Part shown: positions 8,771-16,757 of the stretch, piece after piece | Layout: each line of letters starts with the position of its first letter | Numbering within the stretch: the first letter of the stretch is position 1 | NCBI GenBank assembly: GCA_937898885.1 | Contig: CALDKD010000075.1 | Location: 1 to 17,321, forward strand | Direction: 5' to 3' | Source of the DNA: an uncultured Bacteroidales bacterium | GTDB lineage: Bacteria > Bacteroidota > Bacteroidia > Bacteroidales > Bacteroidaceae | DNA: 17,321 bases | Notes under the pieces: generated by a model | Databases searched by the model: none | The model's input: the letters and a program-made list of their open reading frames with translations, nothing else | What the model was told of the DNA's origin: nothing | Translations under genes and position numbers: made by a program

Positions 8771-10228
8771 TTATCCTGTAGTATTCTCTAATGATATTGA
8801 CAGCAGACGCTGAGCCTCCACTGCGAATTCCATCGGAAGTTTGTTCAGCACCTCCTTTGCATACCCGTTCACAATGAGTCCGATGGCTTCCTCGGTAGGA
8901 ATGCCACGCTGGTTGCAATAGAAGAGCTGGTCCTCTGATATCTTTGATGTTGTGGCCTCGTGCTCAACGACAGCTGTCTCGTTGTGGATGTCCATATAGG
9001 GGAACGTATGCGCGCCACACTCACTGCCGAGCAGCAGAGAGTCGCACTGGCTGTAATTACGCGCTCCGTCTGCGCCGGTACCTACACGCACAAGACCACG
9101 GTATGAGTTCTGACTGTGTCCGGCCGATATACCCTTGCTGATTATCGTGCTGCGCGTATTCTTTCCCAAATGTATCATCTTGGTACCAGTATCAGCCTGC
9201 TGCCAGTTATTGGTAAGAGCGACAGAGTAGAATTCCCCCTGGCTGCCGTCACCGCGAAGGATGCAGCTGGGATACTTCCAGGTGATGGCAGAGCCTGTCT
9301 CGACCTGAGTCCAGGATAGTTTGCTGTCTACACCGCGAAGATCTCCACGTTTTGTAACAAAGTTGTACACTCCACCCTTTCCGTTCTCATCACCCGGGTA
9401 CCAGTTCTGTACAGTGCTGTATTTGACTTCAGCACGGTCAAGCACAACAATCTCAACGATGGCGGCGTGAAGCTGGTTCTCATCGCGCATAGGAGCGGTA
9501 CAACCCTCCAGATAGGAGACATAGCTGTCATCATCTGCCACAATGAGCGTACGCTCAAACTGACCTGTACCTGAGGCATTGATACGGAAATAAGTTGATA
9601 GCTCCATAGGGCACCTTACACCCTTTGGGATATATACAAACGAGCCGTCGCTGAAGACCGCGCTGTTCAATGCCGCATAGAAATTATCCCTGTAGCTCAC
9701 CACGGTGCCGAGATACTGACGTACCAGTTCCGGATGCTCGCGCACAGCCTCGCTGATGGAGCAGAAAATGATGCCCTTCTCAGCAAGACTCTTTCTGAAC
9801 GTTGTCTTGACAGATACAGAATCCATTACAGCATCGACAGCCATTCCGCCGCTGAGTGCCAGGCGCTCCTCCAAAGGCACGCCAAGCTTGTCAAAGGTTT
9901 TCATCAGTTGCGGATCAATCTCATCAACCGACTTGGGACCATTCTTTCCCGTTGAGGGCGCCGCATAATAGGATATCGCCTGGAAATCAATTGGCGGTAT
10001 CTGCAGATGCGCCCAGTCAGGCAGCCTCATACCCAGCCAGTGTCTGTATGCTTTCAGACGGAAATCAAGCAACCAGTCCGGTTCTCCTTTTTTCTCGGAG
10101 ATCAGACGCACGGTATCCTCTGCAAGACCGCGCTCGATGACCTCTGTCTTTATATCAGTTGTAAATCCGTAGCGATACTTCTCCTGCGAGATCTGTCTGA
10201 CAAGTGTATTGTCTCTCTCTTCTTTCAT
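8771..10228 (-). CDS. sufB: Fe-S cluster assembly scaffold subunit SufB
   Basis: 485 residues, close to E. coli SufB. It is the core scaffold subunit that receives sulfur from SufS and holds the nascent cluster with SufD. Conserved features seen are EGCTAP with C243 (equivalent to the persulfide-accepting cysteine), YSQCDSLLLG with C395, and VEHEATTSKI with H423/E424, matching the cluster-assembly Cys and His/Glu of the family. The C-terminus is the typical QLFYCNQRGIPTEEAI segment. Its ATG overlaps the cvpA stop (ATGA), so suf translation is tied to cvpA and, through the mRNA, to infB. Confidence 0.97.
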   Translation of the reverse strand: MKEERDNTLVRQISQEKYRYGFTTDIKTEVIERGLAEDTVRLISEKKGEPDWLLDFRLKAYRHWLGMRLPDWAHLQIPPIDFQAISYYAAPSTGKNGPKSVDEIDPQLMKTFDKLGVPLEERLALSGGMAVDAVMDSVSVKTTFRKSLAEKGIIFCSISEAVREHPELVRQYLGTVVSYRDNFYAALNSAVFSDGSFVYIPKGVRCPMELSTYFRINASGTGQFERTLIVADDDSYVSYLEGCTAPMRDENQLHAAIVEIVVLDRAEVKYSTVQNWYPGDENGKGGVYNFVTKRGDLRGVDSKLSWTQVETGSAITWKYPSCILRGDGSQGEFYSVALTNNWQQADTGTKMIHLGKNTRSTIISKGISAGHSQNSYRGLVRVGTGADGARNYSQCDSLLLGSECGAHTFPYMDIHNETAVVEHEATTSKISEDQLFYCNQRGIPTEEAIGLIVNGYAKEVLNKLPMEFAVEAQRLLSISLENTTG

Positions 10229-10785
10229 TCACACTGCTCACTCTCCTCCAGAGCGGACTCTAACTGAGCCTTTTGTTCCAGCACCTTGTCCCAAGCCCAG
10301 TGAAGACACTTATCCGTAACATTACGGACTGGCTCGTATAACTTAGACTGGCGTTCCTCATCCTTATTAATGAATTTATCCGAGAGGCCTGTGAACTCCA
10401 GTAACTGAATGAACAATCCTATGAAAATGGCGAACTTCAGCATACCGAACAAGCCTCCAAGCAGGCGGTCTGCAAAACCAAGCTTAGCAGCCTTCATTAC
10501 CTTTGAGAGCAATTCGCCCAACAGAGTGAAGACCAACGGAACTATCATCAATATAAGCACAAAGGCCACAATAACGGCAGTCTTTTCGGACATTTTGAAA
10601 GATTGAAGAAGAAGCTCCGCCACCGGCTTGCTCAATACAGAGCCGAGCAACAGACCAGCCGCAAGTCCTCCAAGACTAAATGCCTGCTTAATGACACCTT
10701 TCATAAAACCGGTCAGCAGACCGGCAGCCAGCACAAGTACTATAATCAGGTCTATACCTGTAAGATTTGATACCGAGAGTAACAT
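10225..10785 (-). CDS. cvpA: CvpA family inner-membrane protein
   Basis: 186 residues. It has four predicted membrane segments at about 9-28, 31-50, 69-92 and 105-130, with the CvpA-family pattern (IDLIIVLVLAAGLLTGFMKGVIKQ followed by a Gly-rich second helix, and ADRLLGGLFGMLKFAI later). The C-terminal ~55 residues are charged and probably cytoplasmic. In E. coli CvpA was found through colicin V production and linked to envelope stress; its role in Bacteroidetes is not known. It sits 3 bp after infB and overlaps sufB by 4 bp. The family call is good; the function is open. Confidence 0.88.
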   Translation of the reverse strand: MLLSVSNLTGIDLIIVLVLAAGLLTGFMKGVIKQAFSLGGLAAGLLLGSVLSKPVAELLLQSFKMSEKTAVIVAFVLILMIVPLVFTLLGELLSKVMKAAKLGFADRLLGGLFGMLKFAIFIGLFIQLLEFTGLSDKFINKDEERQSKLYEPVRNVTDKCLHWAWDKVLEQKAQLESALEESEQCE

Positions 10786-10788
10786 AAC

Positions 10789-13700
10789 TTACAAAGTCTG
10801 TTTAACCTCAACCTCAACGAATGTCTCAATCATATCACCTGGCTTCAAATCGTTGAAACCTACAAGGCTGATACCGCAGTCCATATTTGTGGCTACTTCG
10901 CGGACATCGTCCTTGAAACGTTTCAATGCCAGAATCTCTCCAGTGTGGATTACTATGCCGTCGCGGATAAGACGAGCCTTGTCGCTACGCTTAACCTTGC
11001 CCTCACGCACACGACCACCGGCCACCATACCAACCTTCGATATGTGGAAAACTTCCAGTACCTCTACTGTTGATGTCACCTCCTCCTTTACCTTCGGAGC
11101 AAGCAAGCCCTCCATTGCCGCCTTAACCTCGTCAATTGCATCGTAGATGATTGAGTATATGCGGATATCCACATCCTGCTGCTCTGCAAGTCTCTTGGCA
11201 GGACCGGAAGGACGCACGTCGAATCCGATAATGATGGCATTTGATGCGGCGGCCAGACTGACATCGCTCTCAGAGATTGCTCCTACAGCCTTGTGAATGA
11301 CGTTGACCTGTACCTGAGGTGTTGACAACTTGATAAGAGAGTCACCCAAAGCCTCAACAGAGCCATCCACATCGCCCTTGACAATAAGATTCAGCTCATG
11401 GAAATCACCGAGTGATATACGACGGCCAATCTCGTCAAGTGTCAGTGTAGTGGTTGTGCGGATACCCTGCTCGCGCTGCAACTGCTCACGCTTGCTGGTG
11501 ATTTCCCTCGCCTCGCGCTCGCTCTCAACCACGTTGAATGTAACACCTGCGGCGGGAGCTCCGTTAAGTCCCAGGATAAGTGCAGGCTCTGATGGTCTGG
11601 CTGACTTCATCTTCTGATTACGCTCATTGAACATAGCTTTGACCTTACCCCAGAAAGTACCCGCAATGACGATATCACCTATCTTCAAGGTTCCATTGGA
11701 GACGAGCACTGTCGCCACATATCCACGTCCCTTGTCCAGAGATGACTCAATGATGGTACCTGTAGCGTTACGGTTCGGATTAGCCTTCAAGTCAAGCATC
11801 TCGGCCTCAAGAAGCACCTTCTCCATAAGTTCCGGAACACCGATTCCCTTCTTTGCAGAGATATCCTGAGACTGATATTTTCCGCCCCAGTCCTCAACCA
11901 GGAAGTTCATCTGTGCCAGCTCCTGTTTAATTTTCTCAGGATCGGCGGCCGGTTTATCTATCTTGTTTATGGCAAATACCATAGGAACATTCGCTGCTGT
12001 GGCGTGGGCGATGGCCTCCTTTGTCTGAGGCATCACGCTGTCGTCGGCAGCTACTATGATGATGGCGATATCAGTCACCTGAGCACCACGCGCACGCATG
12101 GCGGTGAAAGCCTCATGACCAGGAGTATCCAGGAATGTGATATGGCGTCCGTCCTCCAAAGCGACATTGTAGGCACCGATATGCTGAGTAATGCCGCCAG
12201 CCTCGCCAGCAATGACATTCGCCTTGCGGATATAGTCAAGCAATGAAGTCTTACCGTGATCTACGTGACCCATTACCGTAACAATCGGAGCACGTGGCTC
12301 AAGCTCATCCTCCGTATCTACGTGCTCGGTAATGGCCTGGGCCACCTCCGCACTTACATATTCAGTAGTAAAGCCGTACTCGTCTGCAACAATGTTGATA
12401 GTCTCGGCATCAAGACGCTGGTTGATTGAGACCATCATACCGATACTCATACAGGTGGAGATTACCTGAGTGACCGGAATATTCATCATTGTAGCCAATT
12501 CATTGGCTGTAACGAACTCCGTCAATTTCAATACGCGGCTGGACTCCATCTCCATCTCCTCCATCTCCATCTGGCGAGTCATCGCAGCCTCACGCTTCTC
12601 CTTACGATACTTTGACGATTTGTTCTTGCCCTTTGAGAATTTTGAGAATGTATCCTTAATCTGGCGATTTACATCGTCATTGCTGAAGTCGTTCTTCTCA
12701 CCTTTTGAGTGACGGAAATCCTTTGAGTTACGTCCCTGTCCGGCATTCTTCTGGCCCGGCTTCTGGTTTCTGTCAGAAGGTCTCTGTGACTGCTCATTCT
12801 GTGGAGTATAACCCGTAGTCTTATTAATATCGACTTTTTCTCCGCCGATACGTACGCGTGTCTTTTTGCGCTTCTCGCCGGCCTTTGACGCATCACCGCC
12901 TGCAGGATTCTTGCTTATTTCCTTCATCAAGGAATCCTTGAACTGCTGACGTTGCTTCTGACGTTCCTGTTCCTTGGCATCACGCTCTTTTTTCTTCTCC
13001 TCCTTGCTTTTCTTCTTGGGACGTGTCGACTGATTGATGGCGTTCAAATCGATTTTTCCCACAGTTTTAAGCTTTAATCCAGCATCAGGAGGTGTCAGTT
13101 TGAAGACCTCATCCTCTTTGCTTTCAGAAGACACACTCTCAGCCGCAGGCTTGTTTTCCTTCTCCTGTGTATCAAGCTGCTCCACTTCTGCAACCGGCTC
13201 CGGCTTATGGACATTCTCTGGTTCCTTATCAATGACCTTCTCTTCAGCACGTACCTCCTCAACCGGCTCAGCCACAGGTTTCTCCGGCTCAGAAATTACA
13301 GGAACCTCTGGCTCGTTCTTTTTTGCCTTTGGCTCTTCCTCGGGCTTATTAGTTGTCTGAGAGTGTTTCTTAGCCTTGCCTGCATTCAGATCTATCTTGC
13401 CTACGGTCTTTATCTGTATAGTCTGTAACGGGGCAACCTCTGTATCAGGTTCCGGTTCCCGTTCCTCAACTACATTTACCTGTGCGGCAGCGACAGCCTC
13501 ATTGTCAGGAATATGAGAAACCGGGGTCTCATCGGCAAAATCTTTCCTCTCTGCCTCAGGTTCTATGTTTCTGACAGGTTTCTCATCTCTTAATTCCGCA
13601 TCAGAGTCCTCGCCGCCAGTACGCTGACGTCTCTCCTGCAGGAATTTTGTTGCTTCCTCTTTCAAAGACTTGTCGCCACTGAAGCCCTCGATCAGCAAAT

Positions 13701-13833
13701 TATATTGCTCATCGGTCAACTTCTGATTAAGGTCATCTATTATATCTTGAAAACCTTTTTTATGCAGGAAATCCACCAGTGTGGAAGCTCCCACATTCAA
13801 CTCTCTTGAAACTTTTCCTATTCTTATTGCCAT
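10789..13833 (-). CDS. infB: Translation initiation factor IF-2
   Basis: 1014 residues, a long IF2 as is normal in Bacteroidetes. This GTPase brings fMet-tRNA to the ribosome and promotes subunit joining. An N-terminal IF2_N module (MAIRIGKVSRELNV...) at ~1-50 is followed by a ~370-residue low-complexity linker rich in Glu, Lys, Pro and Val, then a second IF2_N-like module at ~433-485. The GTPase domain has G1 GHVDHGKTS from G522, G2 GGITQHIG, G3 DTPGHE, G4 NKID and G5 SAKKG. Beta-barrel and C-terminal fMet-tRNA-binding domains follow to the end (FEVEVKQTL-type terminus). The linker holds two copies of TVGKIDLNA (residues 144-151 and 258-265). It starts 21 bp after nusA. An alternative internal start for a shorter isoform, as in E. 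coli, cannot be judged from sequence. Confidence 0.98.
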   Translation of the reverse strand: MAIRIGKVSRELNVGASTLVDFLHKKGFQDIIDDLNQKLTDEQYNLLIEGFSGDKSLKEEATKFLQERRQRTGGEDSDAELRDEKPVRNIEPEAERKDFADETPVSHIPDNEAVAAAQVNVVEEREPEPDTEVAPLQTIQIKTVGKIDLNAGKAKKHSQTTNKPEEEPKAKKNEPEVPVISEPEKPVAEPVEEVRAEEKVIDKEPENVHKPEPVAEVEQLDTQEKENKPAAESVSSESKEDEVFKLTPPDAGLKLKTVGKIDLNAINQSTRPKKKSKEEKKKERDAKEQERQKQRQQFKDSLMKEISKNPAGGDASKAGEKRKKTRVRIGGEKVDINKTTGYTPQNEQSQRPSDRNQKPGQKNAGQGRNSKDFRHSKGEKNDFSNDDVNRQIKDTFSKFSKGKNKSSKYRKEKREAAMTRQMEMEEMEMESSRVLKLTEFVTANELATMMNIPVTQVISTCMSIGMMVSINQRLDAETINIVADEYGFTTEYVSAEVAQAITEHVDTEDELEPRAPIVTVMGHVDHGKTSLLDYIRKANVIAGEAGGITQHIGAYNVALEDGRHITFLDTPGHEAFTAMRARGAQVTDIAIIIVAADDSVMPQTKEAIAHATAANVPMVFAINKIDKPAADPEKIKQELAQMNFLVEDWGGKYQSQDISAKKGIGVPELMEKVLLEAEMLDLKANPNRNATGTIIESSLDKGRGYVATVLVSNGTLKIGDIVIAGTFWGKVKAMFNERNQKMKSARPSEPALILGLNGAPAAGVTFNVVESEREAREITSKREQLQREQGIRTTTTLTLDEIGRRISLGDFHELNLIVKGDVDGSVEALGDSLIKLSTPQVQVNVIHKAVGAISESDVSLAAASNAIIIGFDVRPSGPAKRLAEQQDVDIRIYSIIYDAIDEVKAAMEGLLAPKVKEEVTSTVEVLEVFHISKVGMVAGGRVREGKVKRSDKARLIRDGIVIHTGEILALKRFKDDVREVATNMDCGISLVGFNDLKPGDMIETFVEVEVKQTL

Positions 13834-13854
13834 CAGATAAAAATATGTCTCTTT

Positions 13855-15138
13855 TTACTTCAAAATGAATTTTGCGAATTCCGGCTCGTCTGAGAATTCA
13901 GATGCTAGAATCGAGAGAACCGAATCAACCTGCTCCTCCTCAAGATCAGCATTCTCAAGAAGCATCTGCCTTGGAGCACGAAGCACAGCCTTTGCCGTAT
14001 CAAGGCCAAGGGTCCGCATGGCATCGATAATCCAGTCATCAATATCGCCACGGAAATCCTCCAGATAGACATCCTCTTCCGAAGCCTCCTCCTCAAGTTC
14101 ACGATATACATCAATTGTATATCCTGTAAGCATACTTGCAAGCTTGATGTTCATTCCACTCTTTCCAATAGCAAGAGATACCTGATCCTGTTTCAGATAA
14201 ACGTCCGCGCGATGTGACTCGTCATCCATCTTAAGGTCTGAGACTTTAGCCGGACTCAAGGCACGGCGTATGAACATATCAAGATTAGATGTATAATTAA
14301 TCACATCAATATTCTCATTCCTCAACTCGCGGACTATGCCGTGAATACGGGCACCCTTCACACCTACGCAAGCGCCTACAGGATCTATGCGGTCATCGTA
14401 TGACTCAACGGCAATCTTCGCTCTCTCTCCAGGAATACGTGCAATCTTCTTGATTGTGATAAGTCCATCAGCAATCTCCGGCACTTCCTGCTCAAAAAGA
14501 CGCTGAAGGAACATATTTGATGTTCTACTCAGGATAATCTTCGGATTGTTCACGTTATCTACGTGATCAACAACAGCACGGACAGACTCTCCCTTACGGA
14601 AGAAATCTCCAGGAATCTGTTCTGTCTTCGGAAGAAGAAGCTCATTTCCCTCCTCATCAAGCAGCAGAATCTCTTTCTTCCATATCTGATAGACATCAGC
14701 AGTGATAACGGTACCGACTTTCTCAAGATACTTATGATAGAGACTATCCTTCTCCAACTCAAGAATTTTTGATGCAAGAGTCTGTCTGAGATTAAGAATT
14801 GCCCTACGTCCGAACTTTGAGAAATCAACTGCTTCTGTCACTTCCTCGCCCTCCTCAAAATCCTCGTCTATCAGACAAGCTTCTGTAAGAGAAATCTGCG
14901 TATTGGAATCTTCAAGATCCTTGTCTGCCACTACAACTCGGGTACGCTGTATCTCACAGTCACCCTTGTCAGGATTCACGATAACCGAATAGTTCTCGTC
15001 CGTTCCAAACATCTTGGAAATAACACTGCGGAAGCTCTCCTCAAGAACACTGACCAAAGTCATACGGTCAATGCTCTTCAACTCCTTGAACTCCTGAAAC
15101 GTATCGACCAGTGTGATCGACTCAGTCTTCTTAGCCAT
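13855..15138 (-). CDS. nusA: Transcription termination/antitermination factor NusA
   Basis: 427 residues. It binds RNA polymerase and nascent RNA, affecting pausing, intrinsic and Rho termination and rRNA antitermination. The N-terminal polymerase-binding domain is at ~1-125, the S1 domain at ~130-200, and the two KH domains are marked by GVKG at 259-262 and GKSG at 325-328. After ~350 come an acidic stretch and a short helical C-terminal domain (DWIIDAMRTLGLDTAKAVL...LEEEQVDSVLSIL) instead of the two E. coli acidic repeats. It starts one base after the rimP stop and precedes infB by 21 bp, the very widely conserved rimP-nusA-infB order. Confidence 0.98.
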   Translation of the reverse strand: MAKKTESITLVDTFQEFKELKSIDRMTLVSVLEESFRSVISKMFGTDENYSVIVNPDKGDCEIQRTRVVVADKDLEDSNTQISLTEACLIDEDFEEGEEVTEAVDFSKFGRRAILNLRQTLASKILELEKDSLYHKYLEKVGTVITADVYQIWKKEILLLDEEGNELLLPKTEQIPGDFFRKGESVRAVVDHVDNVNNPKIILSRTSNMFLQRLFEQEVPEIADGLITIKKIARIPGERAKIAVESYDDRIDPVGACVGVKGARIHGIVRELRNENIDVINYTSNLDMFIRRALSPAKVSDLKMDDESHRADVYLKQDQVSLAIGKSGMNIKLASMLTGYTIDVYRELEEEASEEDVYLEDFRGDIDDWIIDAMRTLGLDTAKAVLRAPRQMLLENADLEEEQVDSVLSILASEFSDEPEFAKFILK

Positions 15139-15139
15139 T

Positions 15140-15610
15140 TTACTTTAAACTGATTATATATTTTGTATAATTTATCTCATCATACTTGAAAGGCAGCTCA
15201 ACGTCAACCAATACCGGACGTTTTTTACCCTCTACGCACTGTTTCTGTTGAGTTTGAAGTACAAAACCCTCAGAATCCGCACTCTTCAATATTCCTTTCA
15301 ACTTTGCACCTGTCTTTGGCAGTACCTCCACATTCTGTCCTATATGATTCTGATACTGTCTTAAGACTTTGAATGGCTGACCGATGCCTGCCGAGCCAAC
15401 CTCAAGCTCGTAATCCTCAACATCACGGTCCAAATTTGACTCTATAAAGCGGCTAAGCTCCACACAATCCTCAATCCAGACTCCTTCCTGATGATCTATC
15501 TCAACAACGATACGATTGTCACGGCTTACATTAACATCCACAAGAAAATAATTTTCCTTACTCTCCAGCCATTGCTGAACAAAACCGGACACGACTTTTG
15601 CATCAATCAT
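15140..15610 (-). CDS. rimP: Ribosome maturation factor RimP
   Basis: 156 residues from the ATG at 15610. The frame is open to a TTG at 15628, but the ATG gives the expected N-terminus (MIDAKVVSGFVQQWLESKENYFLVDVNV). It is needed for maturation of the 30S subunit. The N-terminal alpha/beta domain has the family features (VEIDHQEGVWIEDCVELSRFIESNLD) and YELEVGSAGIGQPFKVLRQY corresponds to the RimP block usually written VSSPGLDRPL, here diverged as in other Bacteroidetes. The C-terminal SH3-like barrel covers ~90-150. It is the first gene of the operon, with a leader of about 85 bases. Confidence 0.93.
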   Translation of the reverse strand: MIDAKVVSGFVQQWLESKENYFLVDVNVSRDNRIVVEIDHQEGVWIEDCVELSRFIESNLDRDVEDYELEVGSAGIGQPFKVLRQYQNHIGQNVEVLPKTGAKLKGILKSADSEGFVLQTQQKQCVEGKKRPVLVDVELPFKYDEINYTKYIISLK

Positions 15611-15658
15611 ATTAAAGTATTTGTACAAATTTCACTTCAACATAAACATATAGAAACG

Positions 15659-15680
15659 AAAAAGAGGCCTCACAGCCCCT
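15659..15680 (-). terminator. Possible attenuator hairpin in the rimP-nusA leader
   Basis: On the minus strand, in the leader between the promoter and rimP, the sequence AGGGGC-tgtgag-GCCTCT can form a 6-bp stem (one G-U pair) followed at once by TTTT. It has the form of a weak intrinsic terminator inside the leader of the operon that encodes NusA, itself a termination factor. The U-run is short, so termination efficiency is uncertain. Confidence 0.4.
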
Positions 15681-15701
15681 CTCACAACCTCCATTACGAT
15701 G

Positions 15702-15733
15702 CAAAAATACGGTGAAAATCTGTTCTATGCAAA
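15702..15733 (-). promoter_or_regulatory. Bacteroidetes-type promoter of the rimP-nusA-infB-suf operon
   Basis: On the minus strand TTTG (15733-15730) is followed after exactly 20 bases by TATTTTTG (15709-15702), a full match to the primary Bacteroidetes promoter (-33 TTTG, -7 TAnnTTTG, spacer about 19-21). Transcription would start a few bases further left, near 15695, giving a leader of about 85 bases before rimP. It is the only such full match found by eye upstream of the operon. Both elements lie within the inverted repeat at 15708-15744. Confidence 0.7.
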
Positions 15734-15744
15734 TTTTCACCGTA
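15708..15744. terminator. Perfect 12-bp inverted repeat: esterase terminator and/or operator
   Basis: tacggtgaaaat (15708-15719) and attttcaccgta (15733-15744) are perfect reverse complements separated by 13 bases. Read on the minus strand the second arm runs into TTTTTG, which fits an intrinsic terminator for the esterase gene ending 20 bp upstream. The same bases form the promoter of the rimP operon, so a repressor operator is an alternative reading. The two are not mutually exclusive. Confidence 0.65.
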
Positions 15745-15764
15745 ATAATTTACAATTAGTATGA

Positions 15765-16595
15765 TTATAAGCCCATATATGATAGCATTCTGGCGGCATA
15801 GCGGCGACCAAGCTCGCGACTACCCTTAAGATTGAAATGCAGATGGTCACGACCGCACTCACATCCTGCGGCAGGAACCACTAATGCCTGTGGGAGGACC
15901 TCAGGAAGTTTCTGCATTACCTCATTATGCGCTGCGCAAACACCCTTCTGGTCTGCAGGAACCACCTCACCGGCGAGCAATGGAATTGAGCCAGGCTCAA
16001 GTCCAAGGTCAGCCAGAATATCATCATAAACTTTCTTCACATTAGCCGGCCACTGCGGATCATTGGTGTTTGTCTCACCCTGATGCAAAAGGATACCCTT
16101 GATAACACCATCCTGCTGAGCCTTCTTGCAAAGCTCAATAAGACGATTGTATGGATTGCCACCATATTCATTGGCGATATTTTTCATCCAATCTGCCTGT
16201 TTGGGTATATATTCCTCGCATTTGTCCTTATCAAACAAATCTATTGAACAACCTGCTACAGCAACCATGACAACACCAACGCGAACCTCCTCGGGAAGCT
16301 CATTAACCATTGTACGACCAAAATAGTCAGCTGGAGTAAGACCCGTATGGCAACGAGCCAATGGTGGCACTGCGGTACGCCACTCGCCCATCTTGCCACT
16401 CTCACAATCCACAGCGTTCATTGTAAGGAAACGAGGACTGACATTCTGTAGATCCTGCTCCGCAGGTCTTGGATTACCTTCCATATTGGACTGTCCTATA
16501 CAGATGTAGATGTGGAAATTAGGATCCTGTTCCGACATTATTGTCAAAGCAGTTGACAGGAAACACGCAAGTAGTAAAAATCTCAATTTTTTCAT
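15765..16595 (-). CDS. Secreted SGNH/SASA-type carbohydrate esterase
   Basis: 276 residues. A signal peptide (MKKLRFLLLACFLSTALTIMS) is probably cleaved around residue 21; Cys11 lies too early for a good lipobox, so a periplasmic or secreted soluble enzyme is more likely than a lipoprotein. The rest matches the SASA/sialate-O-acetylesterase-like SGNH fold: the nucleophile S36 in CIGQSNMEG, a conserved HQGETN block from H171, and D250-x-x-H253 in RDHLHF completing the triad. The short length and the GQSNMEG/HQGE/DHLHF set resemble CE6 acetyl xylan esterases, so removal of acetyl groups from plant or host glycans is plausible. The substrate cannot be told from sequence. It stands alone, upstream of and in the same direction as the housekeeping operon, with its own likely terminator at 15708-15744. 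Confidence 0.87.
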   Translation of the reverse strand: MKKLRFLLLACFLSTALTIMSEQDPNFHIYICIGQSNMEGNPRPAEQDLQNVSPRFLTMNAVDCESGKMGEWRTAVPPLARCHTGLTPADYFGRTMVNELPEEVRVGVVMVAVAGCSIDLFDKDKCEEYIPKQADWMKNIANEYGGNPYNRLIELCKKAQQDGVIKGILLHQGETNTNDPQWPANVKKVYDDILADLGLEPGSIPLLAGEVVPADQKGVCAAHNEVMQKLPEVLPQALVVPAAGCECGRDHLHFNLKGSRELGRRYAARMLSYMGL

Positions 16596-16757
16596 TATTA
16601 TGATTATTTATAGTTGAAATTACAAGTTCAGTAATACTTTATCACGCAATTTTCGCAAAATAATCTGAATTGACCAATTTTCAGCAAGACAAAAATGAGC
16701 AAGAGGCAAAATATTCATAACTTTGTATAAGAATCACATTTGATTGATATTTACTCT
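16596..16757. other. Divergent intergenic region between esterase and membrane-protein gene
   Basis: 162 AT-rich bases separating the leftward esterase gene from the rightward small membrane-protein gene; it must hold both promoters. A good -7 element exists for the rightward gene (see 16718-16725). For the esterase only a near match was seen: TTATTTTG on the minus strand around 16656-16663, with no TTTG upstream at the right distance. No operator-like palindrome was noticed. Confidence 0.4.
16718..16725 (+). promoter_or_regulatory. Candidate -7 promoter element for the small membrane-protein gene
   Basis: TAACTTTG matches the Bacteroidetes -7 consensus TAnnTTTG and ends 32 bases before the ATG at 16758, giving a leader of roughly 25-30 bases. 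No TTTG is present 19-21 bases upstream, so support comes from the -7 element and position only. Confidence 0.45.

Noticed and set aside
8766..8918. An N-terminal extension of sufC to 304 residues
   Set aside because: It would overlap the conserved C-terminus of sufB by about 150 bp and add sequence not found in SufC. The ATG at 8765 gives the family length.
15611..15628. A TTG start for rimP adding six residues (MYKYFN)
   Set aside because: The ATG at 15610 gives the expected RimP N-terminus; a TTG start has no supporting signal.
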